NCBI GenBank assembly: GCA_910589415.1 | Contig: OU342630.1 | Location: 16,215,867-16,279,866, forward strand | Reading direction: 5' to 3' | DNA: 64,000 bases | Source of the DNA: Malachius bipustulatus | Taxonomy: Eukaryota > Arthropoda > Insecta > Coleoptera > Melyridae | Made by a program: the position numbers and the translations under genes | Shown here: positions 12,201 to 26,100 of the stretch, piece after piece | Layout: every line of letters begins with the position of its first letter | How positions within the stretch are numbered: the first letter of the stretch is position 1 | The notes under the pieces: generated by a model | Database searches by the model: none | The model's input: only the letters and a program-made list of their open reading frames with translations | Told to the model about the DNA's origin: nothing

Positions 12201-15200
12201 TGTGACCATGTGCAGAAAGAGATTTTATTTTTTTAATCGAAAACCGTGCATCGGACTGAAAAAAATAAGTAATCAAATTTGCTTGGAAATAAATGGGGAT
12301 TCCAAAAATGATTTCTATTTGAACAGAAATCAGTGGCGTACCATCAATGTCTGCTAAAATATGCCAGTAAAATTCTGCACGATCGTGTACCATCGTCACT
12401 AGTGGAAATAAGATGAAACGTGGTACATAAAAAAATGCCCCTTGATGCATAATACCCGTATACGAAATTTCATTAAAATATCAAGAGCGGTATTACAGAT
12501 AAAAATTATTTATTTTAAAGAAACTTTACTACCCTGTATCTCAAAAGTGAAGACTCTTAGGACATGCGTTCTTATGAAGTTTTCTTCTTAAAATGGACCC
12601 AAAAATTACCCTCTTAAATATTGACATTCAATTACATTACACCCTGTATTTAGCACTAATGAAAGTTTTTCTTTGTTAATGTTTGGTTAGGCTGCCATCT
12701 TGAGTTTTTTTATATTATAACATAGGTCATGGAATGCATGTATTTGAAAGCTTTTATTTTATTTACTCTCAATTCGCGTTAAAAAACATTAAGTTAGTCA
12801 TGATCTAAATAATAATAAAAAACGGTTTTTGACGATTAATATTATATTTACAATAACACAGGGTGGTGCGCGAGAACCTTAGGGCATTCATAAATGGAAA
12901 ACTGATTTTACTAGAAGTCTTAAAATTTGTAAATGCATTTTTCAGCTTGGAGGAACTGATCTAAAATATTTACAACCCAATACACCACTTTCGTTTATAA
13001 CGGAAGTTGCTATCAACTTTTATTACATTTTCAGATTGTAGGAAAAAAATTAATAAAAATAGTGTTTATACTTCAAGTTTGTAACGTGTACTTTATGCTT
13101 AACGTGTAAAAATAAGCAAATGACAGGCAATTTATTTAATTTAGGTAATCAGTTCAAAGCAGGAGAACAGAGTTTTTGCGGCAGTGACAGCGGCCTTATC
13201 ACCCCGCTTCCGGTTATAAAAAGGAGAGGACATCCGAAGTGCCGACAGTGCTTGTTTGGGTACTGACCATCAAGCATTCAACTTCTCCGAGGTGTATTGA
13301 GCCTCGCAGGAATCGACGCCCCGCGGTGGATGTACTGATCCACCTATCGGGGCTACAGATAGAGCTAGGCGAGCTGGGTACTGACCGGCGAGCGTTTCAT
13401 CTCTTTGGCGGGTGTATTGAGCCCCCAGAGAAACGGGACAGCCAAAGTGCATGTACTAAGTGCACGGAGGCGGAGAGGCGGATGTATTGCGTTGGCCAAT
13501 CCTTATCCCGTGAATCGCCACCCAGAGTGTATTGAGCTCTGAGTGGAGAATCTTGTAATCTTCTTTTCTCTTAGCTTTTCAGACGCACGACGTGGATTTT
13601 CTAACAGGTCTCGTCTGTGCGGCTTGTATTGAGAGTGTACAGGGCCAGCGATTCCCTGCTCCACAACCGGGCGAGATCCGACGGCCGCAAGAATCGATCG
13701 CGTGCTCTGGTACAGCATAACAAGTGACGTGTACCAGTGAGGTGTCGAGGATTACTGAAAGCAAATGCGATCGAGGTGACGACGCGTTCTTTATCACCCA
13801 GAGCTGTAACCAATCAGTTCTGGGCTCTAAGGCTCTAAGGAACCAACTGGGATCTCGGATTGCTATATTTTTTATTTATTGTATATAATTATCTGATGTA
13901 AATAAAAATTATTTTAAAATAGCTTAGTAACGGGTTACTTGGGGACTGAACCACGCACGAATTATTCAAGCCGACATACCCGTTACAAAATGATTTATCA
14001 AAGATTCCTCCTTAAAACCATTAAGGGGTCCAACACTTAAAAATAAATGCGTGATTGTCGCGAGAGAAAAAAATCCATCGTCAGAGGTGAATATCTCGAG
14101 AAGAAGACTTTTTGGGGGGTTACGCCCATGAAGACTTCTGATCTACTCATTGAATATAACCGATCCCCAAGTTACATCAAATTTAACCGGGAGCAAATTC
14201 CCGTAAGAATTCGGCGGGGGCCTTTCAGCTGAATTTTATCATAGTACCTATAAGTCAAACTTTGTTCAGTAGCGTAAATAATAGTTATTTATTTACAGTG
14301 AGTTCATTGCAAACGCACAGTCACAGGGAATAATTGCAGTAGAAATTTGTTCGTTATTTAAAAAGTGTATTGCTGGCCATCCAAATGTGAACGATAAAAT
14401 TTTATTGAGTTGTAATAATTGAAACTTTAAATCATCGGTTGCTGCCAAATATTTTTATCTACGACTGAATCATAAAACGCACTTTCTTAGACGTTTCTGA
14501 GTTCATAAAATGTATGATTATCATGAAGAGTGCATAAAGTAAAAAGGAGTGAAATAAAGTGTCGTAGCGGTTCATTATTTACCGCTTAAATCTGACACGT
14601 TACTGCAAGCGCAAGCCGACCAACCAAGTACAGTTCAAGTTCTAGTGAGCGGCCCGATCGGGGCGATCGCAACTACACGAGACGCTGAACGCTGAATTAC
14701 CTAGTAAGTATCCCGACGCCGATCGCTCCTAATGCTTGTTGACACCATGCACCTATACTAGAGAAACGTCGTAGCTTATTAGCAGAGCGGCAGATCTATG
14801 TACAATTATTATTTTGTGTTTTGTGTCGTTTAATTACCTAAGATGGATACCATTGTAGATGATTCAATGAATGAAATATCTTCTACCCCAGAAGAAACTA
14901 TTTTCCAATCAAATGTGGCTGCACAAAATCTGTTACCTCAAAAATCTAAAGAAGTGCACATATTAAGCAATATGTCACCTTTATGAACTAACGTGATTAA
15001 AAAGGCGTTAATAGCTTAATATAAATACATTAAAAGTGTTTTTTTTTAATAACGACTTTTCGTTCTAATCTAAGTCATTCGTAGATAAAATTTTGTATCC
15101 GAAATATGCATAACGTGCCTTTTTTCACTTCTGGGATTGACGCACTCGCCTGCGGCTCGTGCGGTCAAACTTCCCAGTCGTGAAAAAAGTACCACTTGTT

Positions 15201-17143
15201 TAATTATGCACTTGTTGCGTAAACGTTATTAATATCATAGAGTTAAAGGCCTGCCTCTCAGGAAAACGGCAACAAAAATTTTAATATGAGAATTATTTTG
15301 TTTGCTAGGCAATTCAAGTGGAAGAAAAAATTACTAGATAAAACTTCATGCATTTGATAAAAAATTACCTTAAAAAATTTTGAGAGTAATTTTGATTTTG
15401 AATGTTCACTACAATGCTAATAAACATAATATGTATAGAATTATTAACATCACGTTTTGAAATAATGTTATTTGTTACTTACCATAGATGCAATTTCATC
15501 AAACGTTGAAAACATCATGGAGTACAAATTAAGAAGATAGAGCATCAAAATTCTGAAACAGATATTTGTTGTCTGTAAAAATATCTTTATTAACAAATAG
15601 TATATTATTATATGAGCTATTATGAAGTCATCATTCACGAGATGATGGAAATGCCACGAGCTTTAGCCGGTTTTTTTCACTTGTTATAACTCATAACCTA
15701 CTCAATCTTAACTGCAACGTTAACAACAAAAACTAAAAACTATTCTAAAATATTGTCTCAGGAAATATCACCAAAGAACACTCTGTAATAAAAAAGGTTA
15801 CGCCAATATAACATAAAATTAATTTAAAAATTAATCTGTTTTTTTATTTGTAAAAAACCTTCTTGCGCATCAATCGCATAAATAGTGTATTTTTATGTGA
15901 TTCAATTATGAATATTTTCACCGCTTTTTAAATTGGCTTTCTGAAATTTTCCGTAGTCAGGTCATATTAGCGTAATGGTTGACTGTGAAAATTACATTTC
16001 ATTTAGTTTGAAAACGTGCCTTAGAATGGATTTTTAAATTTAACAAAACAAACAAAAAATGTCAAAATTTAACAATTTTGTCCCTTTCCCTGTGCCCGCC
16101 ACTGACTAAGTTTACTTGAAAATACTATTCTTCCTTTAATAAATTCGAAAAAAGTGAAAGGGGAGTTTTGAAAACCGAAAACTTGAAATTTTAGAGGAAT
16201 AAACATCATGAAAAAATATTCGAATATCTCCGCCATTTTTCTTATTTGCTTCTTGAATTTTTTTAGATTTAATAGCTATCAGTATTATTATAGCTGTCTA
16301 CTGGAGAAATTTCAGTTCAATTCCTTCAAAAATAGGCTCATAAACGGTTATAGAAATTTAGACATTTTTACCCTTTTCCTACCCACGCCACTGGCTTATT
16401 AATGAAAAATATGCTAATTTTACTGCATTAACTCAAATTTAAAATAATTATCTTCCAACCGTGTTATTTTTTTTAAATTTGTTTTTATCTAACTTGCTTA
16501 TATGTACATTTTAGGTCTTTTCTGCTCTTCAATTTGGTACACAAATGAATTATTGTCAATACATTTAAATCCTACCCAATGTGTTATTTTTTGCTCTACA
16601 GTAACAATTCAAATGGTGAAATTTTCTTTACAGAGTATGTGAAACAATAGGTCACAGCTAGTCGTGGAAATTGCTCTAAAGTCTCTAATTTTACAGTACT
16701 GCAAATATTCCTTGAACACTTAACATTACCTTAATTACCTACTATAATTACGATGATTACAAATTTAAGTGCTGTTTCCAGAACTAGATACCTAGTCCTT
16801 AATTAATGCTTTGTTTGGCAATACTAATTTACCTTCCTAGTTGCATGCGGAGCTGCTTCCTAGGATGATATTGTTCCAGTAAACCCAATAATTCAAATAT
16901 AATTGGGAAAGTCTGGGATATAAGCGACATGACGAATGTAACTTCGCTTCTTCTCCACGCAGACTGCTGAGCTGCGGGCTCCCGTGATCTCTTGACTACT
17001 ATTGTGACAGCCCATGAAGAAAAGACAAATAATCCAATTATGATCATATTTACGAGAACTCTAAATCCGATTATGGACCAACTGCAACATGACCAGAAAT
17101 TGTGTGATATTCTCTTATTCTTAAAACTTATTTATTTAAGTAT

Positions 17144-17183
<40 letters not shown>

Positions 17184-20100
17184 TGTTTACAACGGGTCCG
17201 TACCCAATAACAGGTAACTGTAAACAGAGGAACAGTAAAAAAAACTATAAAAATTATGATGATATAACAAGTAATAATAAATAAGTTAAAAAGAATAATG
17301 GGTTTTAAATATTTCAATCAAAGAAACATGAAATGATAAAGGACATTGTTCGAAATATTTTGGCGATAAATCATAGAGAATTAACTTAAAAATAAGGAAT
17401 GTAATTTTTATTTTTTTAAGTTTAAATTTTTTTGACAAATAAAGTAGACTGTTATTTTTGATGACAGCATGGAAATTATGGAAATATTGTTCAATTTGTA
17501 AGCCACATTTACACGAGAAAAATAAAACTATTCCCGATTAATTTGAGCAGAACTATACATAATATAGGGATGTATAGTCCAATAAAGTCTAAAAAGTCAT
17601 ACGTATCGATTAAGAATACACATCCTTTTGATAGTTCGATTTATTTTGTTTCATATACGTGGTTTTTATAGTAACCGTCCAGTTTGTCTAAACACTCCAT
17701 CCCGCATAAATAAGTATACGTCAACATTGGTTTTGAATGAGAATCAAATGCACAACACAGAGGATAGAGTGTCATTACGTGGATAAATTTTCTGTAGTTG
17801 TCAGTGGCTCTCAAACTGACGTAAGCGCTTCAATTCATTGTTTGAATGATTTCTTCAATAATTTACGCTCGTTCACAACTTGACAATTAACTGTTTGACA
17901 TTTTCTGGTGAAATTAAAAATATTAATTCGGACGGTTAGTGTGACGTCACATCTGACTTTTTAAAGTTAATCCTACTATACTACGTTTTTCTCAGAAGAA
18001 AAAAAATATTGTTAAAGTTTTCTACACATATGTGCTTACTTATAAAACGTTGGCTTTATACCTATTGAAGCGTTTTTTGAACCAAAATTTTCCAAATAAA
18101 GTTTTAATAAAAAATAATAACATAGAGAAATAATTATCTTACTTCCTTGGTTCACGTTTCTTCTCAGCTTCTTCGAGTAAAGCCTCTTTAAAGCCCATAA
18201 CAATGGAAGCCACCCGGTTATGGGCCGTTTCTGTATTTCCAATCATATAATCCCAACCAGTAAATAGCTTCCATGAGAATATGCATTCGTCACCTTTTTC
18301 CGACAATTTCGACATACGTGAATTTTCTGCCATCCTGAAAAATCTCTCAACTGATGTCACTTTTTAAGATAACAGCTTAAAATTACCATATCTTATTAGA
18401 AAATAATAATACCGTTAAATTAAAAGGGGATCTTATTATTGTCCTTTAAAAGCTTTCAAAAATGATTCCAGTTGCCCTAAAGGCATTTCGGATTTCCGAA
18501 ATTTACCCCCGCATTCTCCAATTTATGATAATATGTTGCCATTAATGTAATTTTACAGACTACATGCTACTGATATGTATACTGACATGCATGCCCTACT
18601 TGCTACTATTTAAAGAAAGGATTAGTTATTACGGTCTTTAAGGGAAGTTTTCATAAGTTTTGAGAATGATGTGCTCGACTATACACTTTTAAAACATTTT
18701 GTCAATTATTGACTGACAAAAGAGAGAATCCAACGCACACCTGTAGGCAATGAAGAATTCAAGGTTTATCAATTATCAAATTGTGCGTAGTTAGAAAATT
18801 TAATCATTTTGATTTTTTAAAAAGTATTTTCAGGCGACGTTAAGGATACCTACATATTCCAAAAAAAATTCCGAGTATTTTGATATGCAGTTCATTTAGT
18901 TTCGTTCAGTTTTGATTTATGGTATCGATAAATACGATAAATTGAATAAATGAATGTCAAGACTCATAAGGAAACGAAAAAGCGATTAAGGGCTGTAATT
19001 TAACGGTAATAGGAGTTGTCAGAAGTGAGAGCTATTGACCTAAGGTGCATTTTTCCCTAGAACGATAAATTAAGGACGTGGGTGATTAGTTTAAAAAGAG
19101 CACGTAAGGGTGGAACTAGAATCAACGTGACAACGTTGTAAAAATATGGCAGTAGCAACAGGTCAGATGACTATTGGAATGCGATCTTTTGATTGGCGGA
19201 AAGCTGAGGTGGGAAAGAGATAACGAGTCAAAACGGACGGATTCAGATCGTATTAACGAAGAGATTTGATTTCGACTTGAACTTTTAAAGAAGAACCAGC
19301 ACATGGCCCTGTTTTAGTTTCATTCCTTCTGTGTTACATAATGTAATGTTGAAATAAAACCCTGAAGGAAGACCTCCTCCATCGTGTGAAATTAAACTGA
19401 GAATATCTTCAAAAAGTTTTCAATTTCAGTTTTCAAGAATTTTCTCTTTTAGAAGTTGTTCTTTGGTTCCTTTGGTTTTATCTTCCTTTTACCCGGGAAT
19501 TCAAGTTCTCCAGGACCAGTTATGGATCCGCCTCATTTCGAGTTTCAAAGACGAAGACTTATAAATCATATTATTCGAGGTTCGCAAGTCATGCTGTAGA
19601 GCAGAAGATATTAGCGATGGATTAACCTGTAACAGTAACGACATCTTCTGTGTACGTGCGGTGCTGAGTTTATTACTAATTTCCATTTGGTATTGGTTAT
19701 ATTCGAAGGAGGATGAACAATAAGGTAACAAAAAGATAGTTTTGCCCATCCAATTAGTATGGATAATATTGGTTCTGCTACCCGCGAGGGGTGGCGCTCT
19801 CGTGTGAGTGGTTAGAGGGTACCTGTATTACCAACACTGACGCTTACTACTAGCGTTAGTGTTAGCACGGAACATAGCTAACGAAGCAGAAGGGACACTG
19901 TAGCGCGGCGCCTTTGAAGTCGGGGTTGCCAGTCCACGTGACCGCGGCCATTACTTTGGAGTTAGATTGGCGCGTATTTTAAATAAGATCGCAAATGCTG
20001 CATATTATTGTTGTTCAATTTGATAACTATATAATATATAATAGAACTATATAATGAGTAGTAAATATTTATTATAATATTTTAAACAATTTAGCATTTC

Positions 20101-23100
20101 TAGAACAAGAGTTTAAATTGAGTTTCTGTGCATATAATATTATCTAGATGTCTATTGAGGTTAACCTGTTCAATTGTCTACAAATTTGTTTACGGGAGGA
20201 TTTTCTAAAACAAACATTTCTGAAGAAACTTTTTGCAATTATATTTTTACCCTAATGAGGATTACATTAAATGTAACCATGCATACATTTATGTAAGAAT
20301 TGTTAGTATACATTTCCTCTTATCTATTGAAGATATTAGGTAGGTAATCAAATTTGTGGCTATTGGAAAAACATAATTATATCCTATACATCGATACGGA
20401 AATTGTGTACAGTAACTGACATTTCCAAAAAAGTAATTTCAGAGAAGCGGCAAGTAGAAACTTTCGTTGCGAGAAAAATTTTCCGCTTGCCGCTTCTCCA
20501 AAATTGCTTTTTTAGTACTGTCAGTTACTGTACACAATTTCCATACTAATGTATAGACTATATTATTAATAGTCCCAGACCTGTATACCTGTCTTTGTTT
20601 TTTTTTTCTAATATAAGACATCAATAAGGTAAATAATAAATAAATGAAGCTAGCATAATCTTTTTTACATAAGAAATTATTTTAAAATTGTCCTTAAAAT
20701 TGACCGAAAATATGATGGAAGACTACTACCTTTGTAGTAGCAATTTTACTTGTTTATTTTTAAAATGCATTGAATCAACAGAATTCATATCATAAACGAA
20801 ATGTTTTACATATTATTATGTGGTCTCGATAGGGAGAAAACTATCTGAAGTGATTTATGTTTTTATTTAATAATATTTGGTGCTCTGGCACACAACATGA
20901 AATTGAGCTTTTCAAAGTGAAAAGTTAAAACAAACTAGGGAGTATTGTATTAGGTATATTAATAATACCAGGTACGTACATTTCTTTATTAAGAATATTA
21001 CATCAATAGGTATAAGGATCAAATAAGGCACAATAGACGACAAAATACAACATACAGTGGAACACTATACAGGGTGAAAAAAATAAATTTGCCTTCAATG
21101 ACATTTCATCTACACAGATTACACAATATTTTGATGTTTCGTCGAGCCTATCAATTTTAAATTTCAACGCATTTATTAATGTCGGTTGAATGCCAGTGCC
21201 AAAATCAAAATTTTCCGTTATCCTTCGTAAGGAACGTTTGGAAGGCAAACAAAATACTTTTTCTAAAAATTTGTATACTCTGGGGCCCAGAAAATACACC
21301 GTCAGAGCAAACTGTTTAAATTCATTGGAGTACCTGTTGCCTTTGTGGCATGGCTTCAGGCTGAGCTGCATTTTTGTGAAGTGAGAAATATTTGGCGATA
21401 AAAATTTATCACAAAGTGACTTAAAAGTCTTCACATCACAATCATTGGTAGCAGTGCTGGCCGATGCTTCCACAACTGAAGTTAACTTTTTCTTTAGTTT
21501 GTCCCTCGTTGTTCTGGCGTTTCTTAACGCTTTCCGTAAACGTTCTTTCCTAGGGGTTTGGTTGCTCAAGGCAGATGATGTCTGCGTACACTTCTCATTA
21601 TCTACAACAAAGAAGAGTCAAGTGATTTAATACATTTAAATCTAAGATTTAACAAAAGACAACAAGGGTTCGCTCTTTTTTTTTAACTCAATATTTTATT
21701 TGTTTTTATTTATAGGTTTGTCAATACTAAAAGTCAATGCATTAGTTTGAGTAAGTTTTTTCAACTTTTCATATAAATAAACAGTATTTATTACCTTCAA
21801 CTTTCCATGTGCCAGACCCCCTTGGTGAATAATAGCACATCGTTGGAAGCAGAACACACTTTCGATGGACCTGCCACGGCTTCACAAACTTCCACGGACA
21901 CAGGTTCATTCAGATTTCCTGATACAAATTTAATATTAATACAAGTTAGTTTATATTGTTGATAGGTACGATATAATTACGATTAGGTATATACACAACG
22001 TAAACGGAAGGGGAAGGGGGGGTCAGGTGGGCCCCTTAATCCTAAATTTACGGTTAAAAAAAGGTGTATAAACCCTTTCAATTATGATTTTATCTTATTG
22101 GATAAAATTGAAACATTAAAATTATATTATCTATGAAAATTATAATCTAGGACCTAAAATGTGGCGGGTCGTCGCGTGGGAAGAACTTATTGACTTAGGT
22201 AGGTGCAAAACTAACCTTCATTTTTTGAATTTTTCTGCAAGGGGCATTCGATTCCAGCTCTCACAGGTGCTTTTCTTGTTACAGTCCTCTTGCTCGGCGG
22301 ATTGGGAATATTAAACAAAGTTGGTTCCGCATTTTGTAAAAGCCTATTTTTGAGAGGATTGGAAAACATCATTTCTTCGAAATGCTCGCTGCACATGCGG
22401 CAATTGTCGTATAAATATGATGAACTTTTGTCCATTAAATCTTGCCTTCTACATAAAATCACCCATCGCTTTGATCTAAAATAAATTATTGCTATAATAA
22501 TTATTATTATGTCACAAATATAAACAAATATAAACAAATATCGAAAAACAAATAATAAATATAAATTAATAAGGAAGCATATTAATATAAATTATTACCA
22601 CGAGGGCCATGAGGCTACTTCTAACTTACTTTTCAGGATTCTTCGGAAAACGAAAGAAACTTAGCGCTTTATTGCTCTTACTACTGTTGCTGCATCCTGG
22701 TGCAGAACACCAGTTACCTCCTTTTTTAAAATTTTTTATTTTTTCACTTAAATTTCAAAAAACAACACGAGAAAACACTCACTTTCCATATACTCCTTGC
22801 TACGGAATAAATCAGAATACTCTCCAGAAGGCGTGGCTACATTCCGGTATTTCGCGACGGCGCAAAGAAAACCGGCAGCCCGGATCTCGTAGAGTGTCCC
22901 TTCTGCTTCGTTAGCTATGTTCCGTGGTGTTAGTGTCAGTAATATAATGAAGTTACTACATATAATGAAGAGAGATGGCATGCTCTCTCTCAGATCGCTA
23001 CTTATCGGAAAGAGAGGAAAATTAGCTTCCGTACTCTTCAGAATAATTTTATATTTAGATACTGGCAAGGGGTCCGTGCACATTAAAGCGTCTGGCAATA

Positions 23101-26100
23101 TTATTTTATATCATAATAATGAAGTCACTACCAAATAAATAAGACCAAAATCGCCAATTTGGCGGTTAGGTAAATAGGTCACTCTCCCGCTTCAAAACGC
23201 TCACCACCCCGAAATTCATGCTGGCAAGAGGTGCCAGACTTAGCTTAGTTTCTTCGAGAGGTATAACAAACGTGAGAAAAAACATTTTATACGTCTGGAA
23301 ATTACTTACCAAGAAGATACCTATACCGGGTGTCCCGTATCATTATGTTCAAATTTTTTGAGCTTAAAGTAGGCTTAATTCTGAGCCCAAAAAACCCAAA
23401 AGTAGCAGGTCTATTCATTCGTTACGAAGCTACAAGCCTAAGAAGATTATGACTAGTAAATAACAAGATTCAACTTTGAAAACCACACAACGACATATTA
23501 TGGTTTAGGCTAATCATTTATTCCTATGCTAACGACATAAGTAAACGTCACTGAAGTAAACATTAATCCAATAAAATAAATAAGTTGATAACTTATTTAA
23601 AATGCTGTTCCCGTTTTCTAATGGAGAGTATGGGGATATCCATCTGGTGTATGGTTTTTGTAACAGGAGCGCCCGTCGTGCAGTTATTGAATACCGACAC
23701 CGCTTTCCAAATAAACGGATACCTACGTACAGAACATTAATTTATGGAATTACGCAGACAGTTTCGAGAATGCGGATTACGTGATCATCTTTACGACAGA
23801 GGAGTAAATTTGCCAGCAGATGTAGATGAACAAGTACTCGATGCTATTACAACTACAAGAGATCCAACTATACCAGTGTACGTCGAATTAGCAGGCAACT
23901 TGGAGTACCACGAGTGATGTTTTCGGGAATTTTAAGACGTGAGGGCCTATATCCAGATCATTATAAGAGGGTGCAAGGTTTGCTTGAGGCAGACCTACAG
24001 TATCGGCTAGTTTATTCTACCTGGATCCTCCGACAGATACGGGTAAACGTTAATTTCTGTAGATTAGTTCTCTGGTCCAATGAAGCTTCATTTACCACAC
24101 CTGGTATGATTAATCTGGGAAACCTATATAAGCGGGAACTAGAAAATTCTAAAGCAATACGTCCGTCTAACTTCCAGCATGAATTTTCCGTGAAAATTTG
24201 GGCTGACTTAATCGATGATTTGCTCATTGGTCCTGACATTCTTCCTATGGGATTAAATGTCGCCAATTACCTACAGTTCCTTATGGAAGCATTACCACCA
24301 CTTTTAGAAGAGCTTCCCCTGCTCATACGAAATGGCATTTGGATTCTAATGGATGGGGCACCAGCACTTTAGTCGAGGGGGACATTAGACGAGAGGGTCA
24401 TGCAGCATGGCCGCCTCGATTCCCTGACCATAATACTTTGGATTATTATTTTTGTGGGCGAATCAAAGTTTGGTATACGCACAAGTTTCAAATATCAAAG
24501 AGCAATTATTGGAGCGTATTCAGCAAGTTAGCTAGAGATATGCGAAGAAGACGAGAAATTAGAACTGTCACTTCTGCAATAGGTCTCCGAGCACAAGCTT
24601 GTATTCAGCAAGGAAGAGGACATTTTGAACACATCATGATGAATTAAAGATTTGGTCAACTAAATAAGTTTTATGTGGTTTTCAAAGTTAAATCTGGTTA
24701 TATTTACTAGACATTATTTTCTTAGGCTTGTAACTTCGTAACGAATGTATAGTGAAAAATATTGTTACCTTGGTACTGCTGAGCTGCTCGTTTCTAATTA
24801 TTTTAATTAGAAAATATGAGAATACTTACTTTCGTAAGGTAGCGAAAAAACTGTAAGCATATACAGCGAGTCCTGTAACGAAATAAGCAAAAGGCAATCT
24901 GTACTTATGCTTCTGCTTCTCATCTCCAACGGACGTGCCATTGGAGTACCAGCCGTAAAACATGGGAGAGTACTTGAACAGTCCCTCGAAATCTACCAAC
25001 GTTAGAAAGTTTGTTGAATTATACTTCTCTTCGACTAGGATTGATTTTCTATCTTCAGAATAAGGACCAATTATGAGCTAAAATAAAGAAATAAGAATTC
25101 ACTTAATCGTATAAAATAATAATTTTTATGGTACACACAGAAATAATTTTTTATAACATTTTGTTTATTTCATATAGGTACCTAATCATGGTTCCCAATA
25201 AAGTATGTATTGTATACACATAATACCTACATCAGCCTGATCAATCTGATTAAATTTCACTGATTCGCAAGGAATAACTTAAATATACATATAATTCACT
25301 ACTTGTGAATTTCCCTGTCAGGGTTTATGGAGCGCAAAAAAATTGACTTCATGTGCCTGAAAGTAATTCAAAGAACCATAAATAGATGGGTAAATATATC
25401 GTGGAAAACTTCCAAAAACGACATTCGTTTTTTTAATTTTTTTTTTCAGTCAACTGAGTGGACCACTCTTGTTATGTGGTCGATTTGGTCCAACCCTGTA
25501 AATCCAGGTTTCTTAAGGGTTTCGGTCAATTTTTGTGTGGATCGGTGTATTCGGGGCGAAGGAGAGGGTGAAACTAAAACATGCGGAATCGAACAAGTCC
25601 CACAGTTTTTGACCCATATCGCGCAGCAAACAACATAATTTTCTTGGATTGGTGGCCGCCTATCTATTGATTAATTTTTTTTTTCGAAAAATATACAAAT
25701 AGTGGCCAATACAAAAAAAAATGTTAGATTTTTTCATGAAGGGAGGGGATGGGGAGATTTTTTTTTAATCAACTGAATGGTTTTTTTAATCCCTTGAAAA
25801 TATGCCTGGCCTGGACTCTGTCCGTTGATTAGGAAGTGCGGGAGAGGGTGTTAAACAACTGGACTTATTTTATCGATAACACGGGAAGGGGAAGAGTCAG
25901 AGACTTCAAGTTGGGCTAATTTTCAAGAGATTTGAACAGCCTATCGGGGCTGAATGCGCGCGCCGGGATACAGCAGAGACATAAAGGTATAAAAGACCAT
26001 ATTTACTTTACAGTGAGCGGAAAAGTAAGGAATAAATCGATAAAACGGAAAGTGCCGATTTTTTTGGGAAAATAAAAACTGTATATTATTGCATTTTGAT

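Larger units (their letters stand above)
13080..13987 (+). mobile_element. LTR-like unit (possible solo LTR) with TATA box and poly(A) signal
   Basis: The 908-bp block begins TGTAACG and ends CGTTACA, a short terminal inversion as in LTRs. It contains a TATA box at 13213-13222 and AATAAA at 13901-13906, and is markedly richer in GC than its surroundings. No matching target duplication is visible (left aagtt, right aaatg), and no internal retrotransposon region adjoins it. It could be a solo LTR or an independent short transcription unit. It interrupts the MITE fragment at 12857-13079. Confidence 0.5.
19866..22926 (-). mobile_element. P-like (THAP transposase) element bounded by a 34-bp inverted repeat
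   Basis: A perfect 34-bp inverted repeat (19866-19899, starting cacggaacatagctaacg, and 22893-22926) flanks a THAP/P-type transposase relic on the minus strand. The repeat could be subterminal, because similarity continues loosely outside it (tagtgttag / ctaacac). No 8-bp target duplication was established. The interior is damaged, and a tacagggtg-type fragment cuts the transposase near 21084. Confidence 0.6.

Noticed and set aside
13239..13535. 98-codon plus-strand ORF
   Set aside because: It runs through the stem-loop array. The composition is set by the hairpins and no protein domain is visible.
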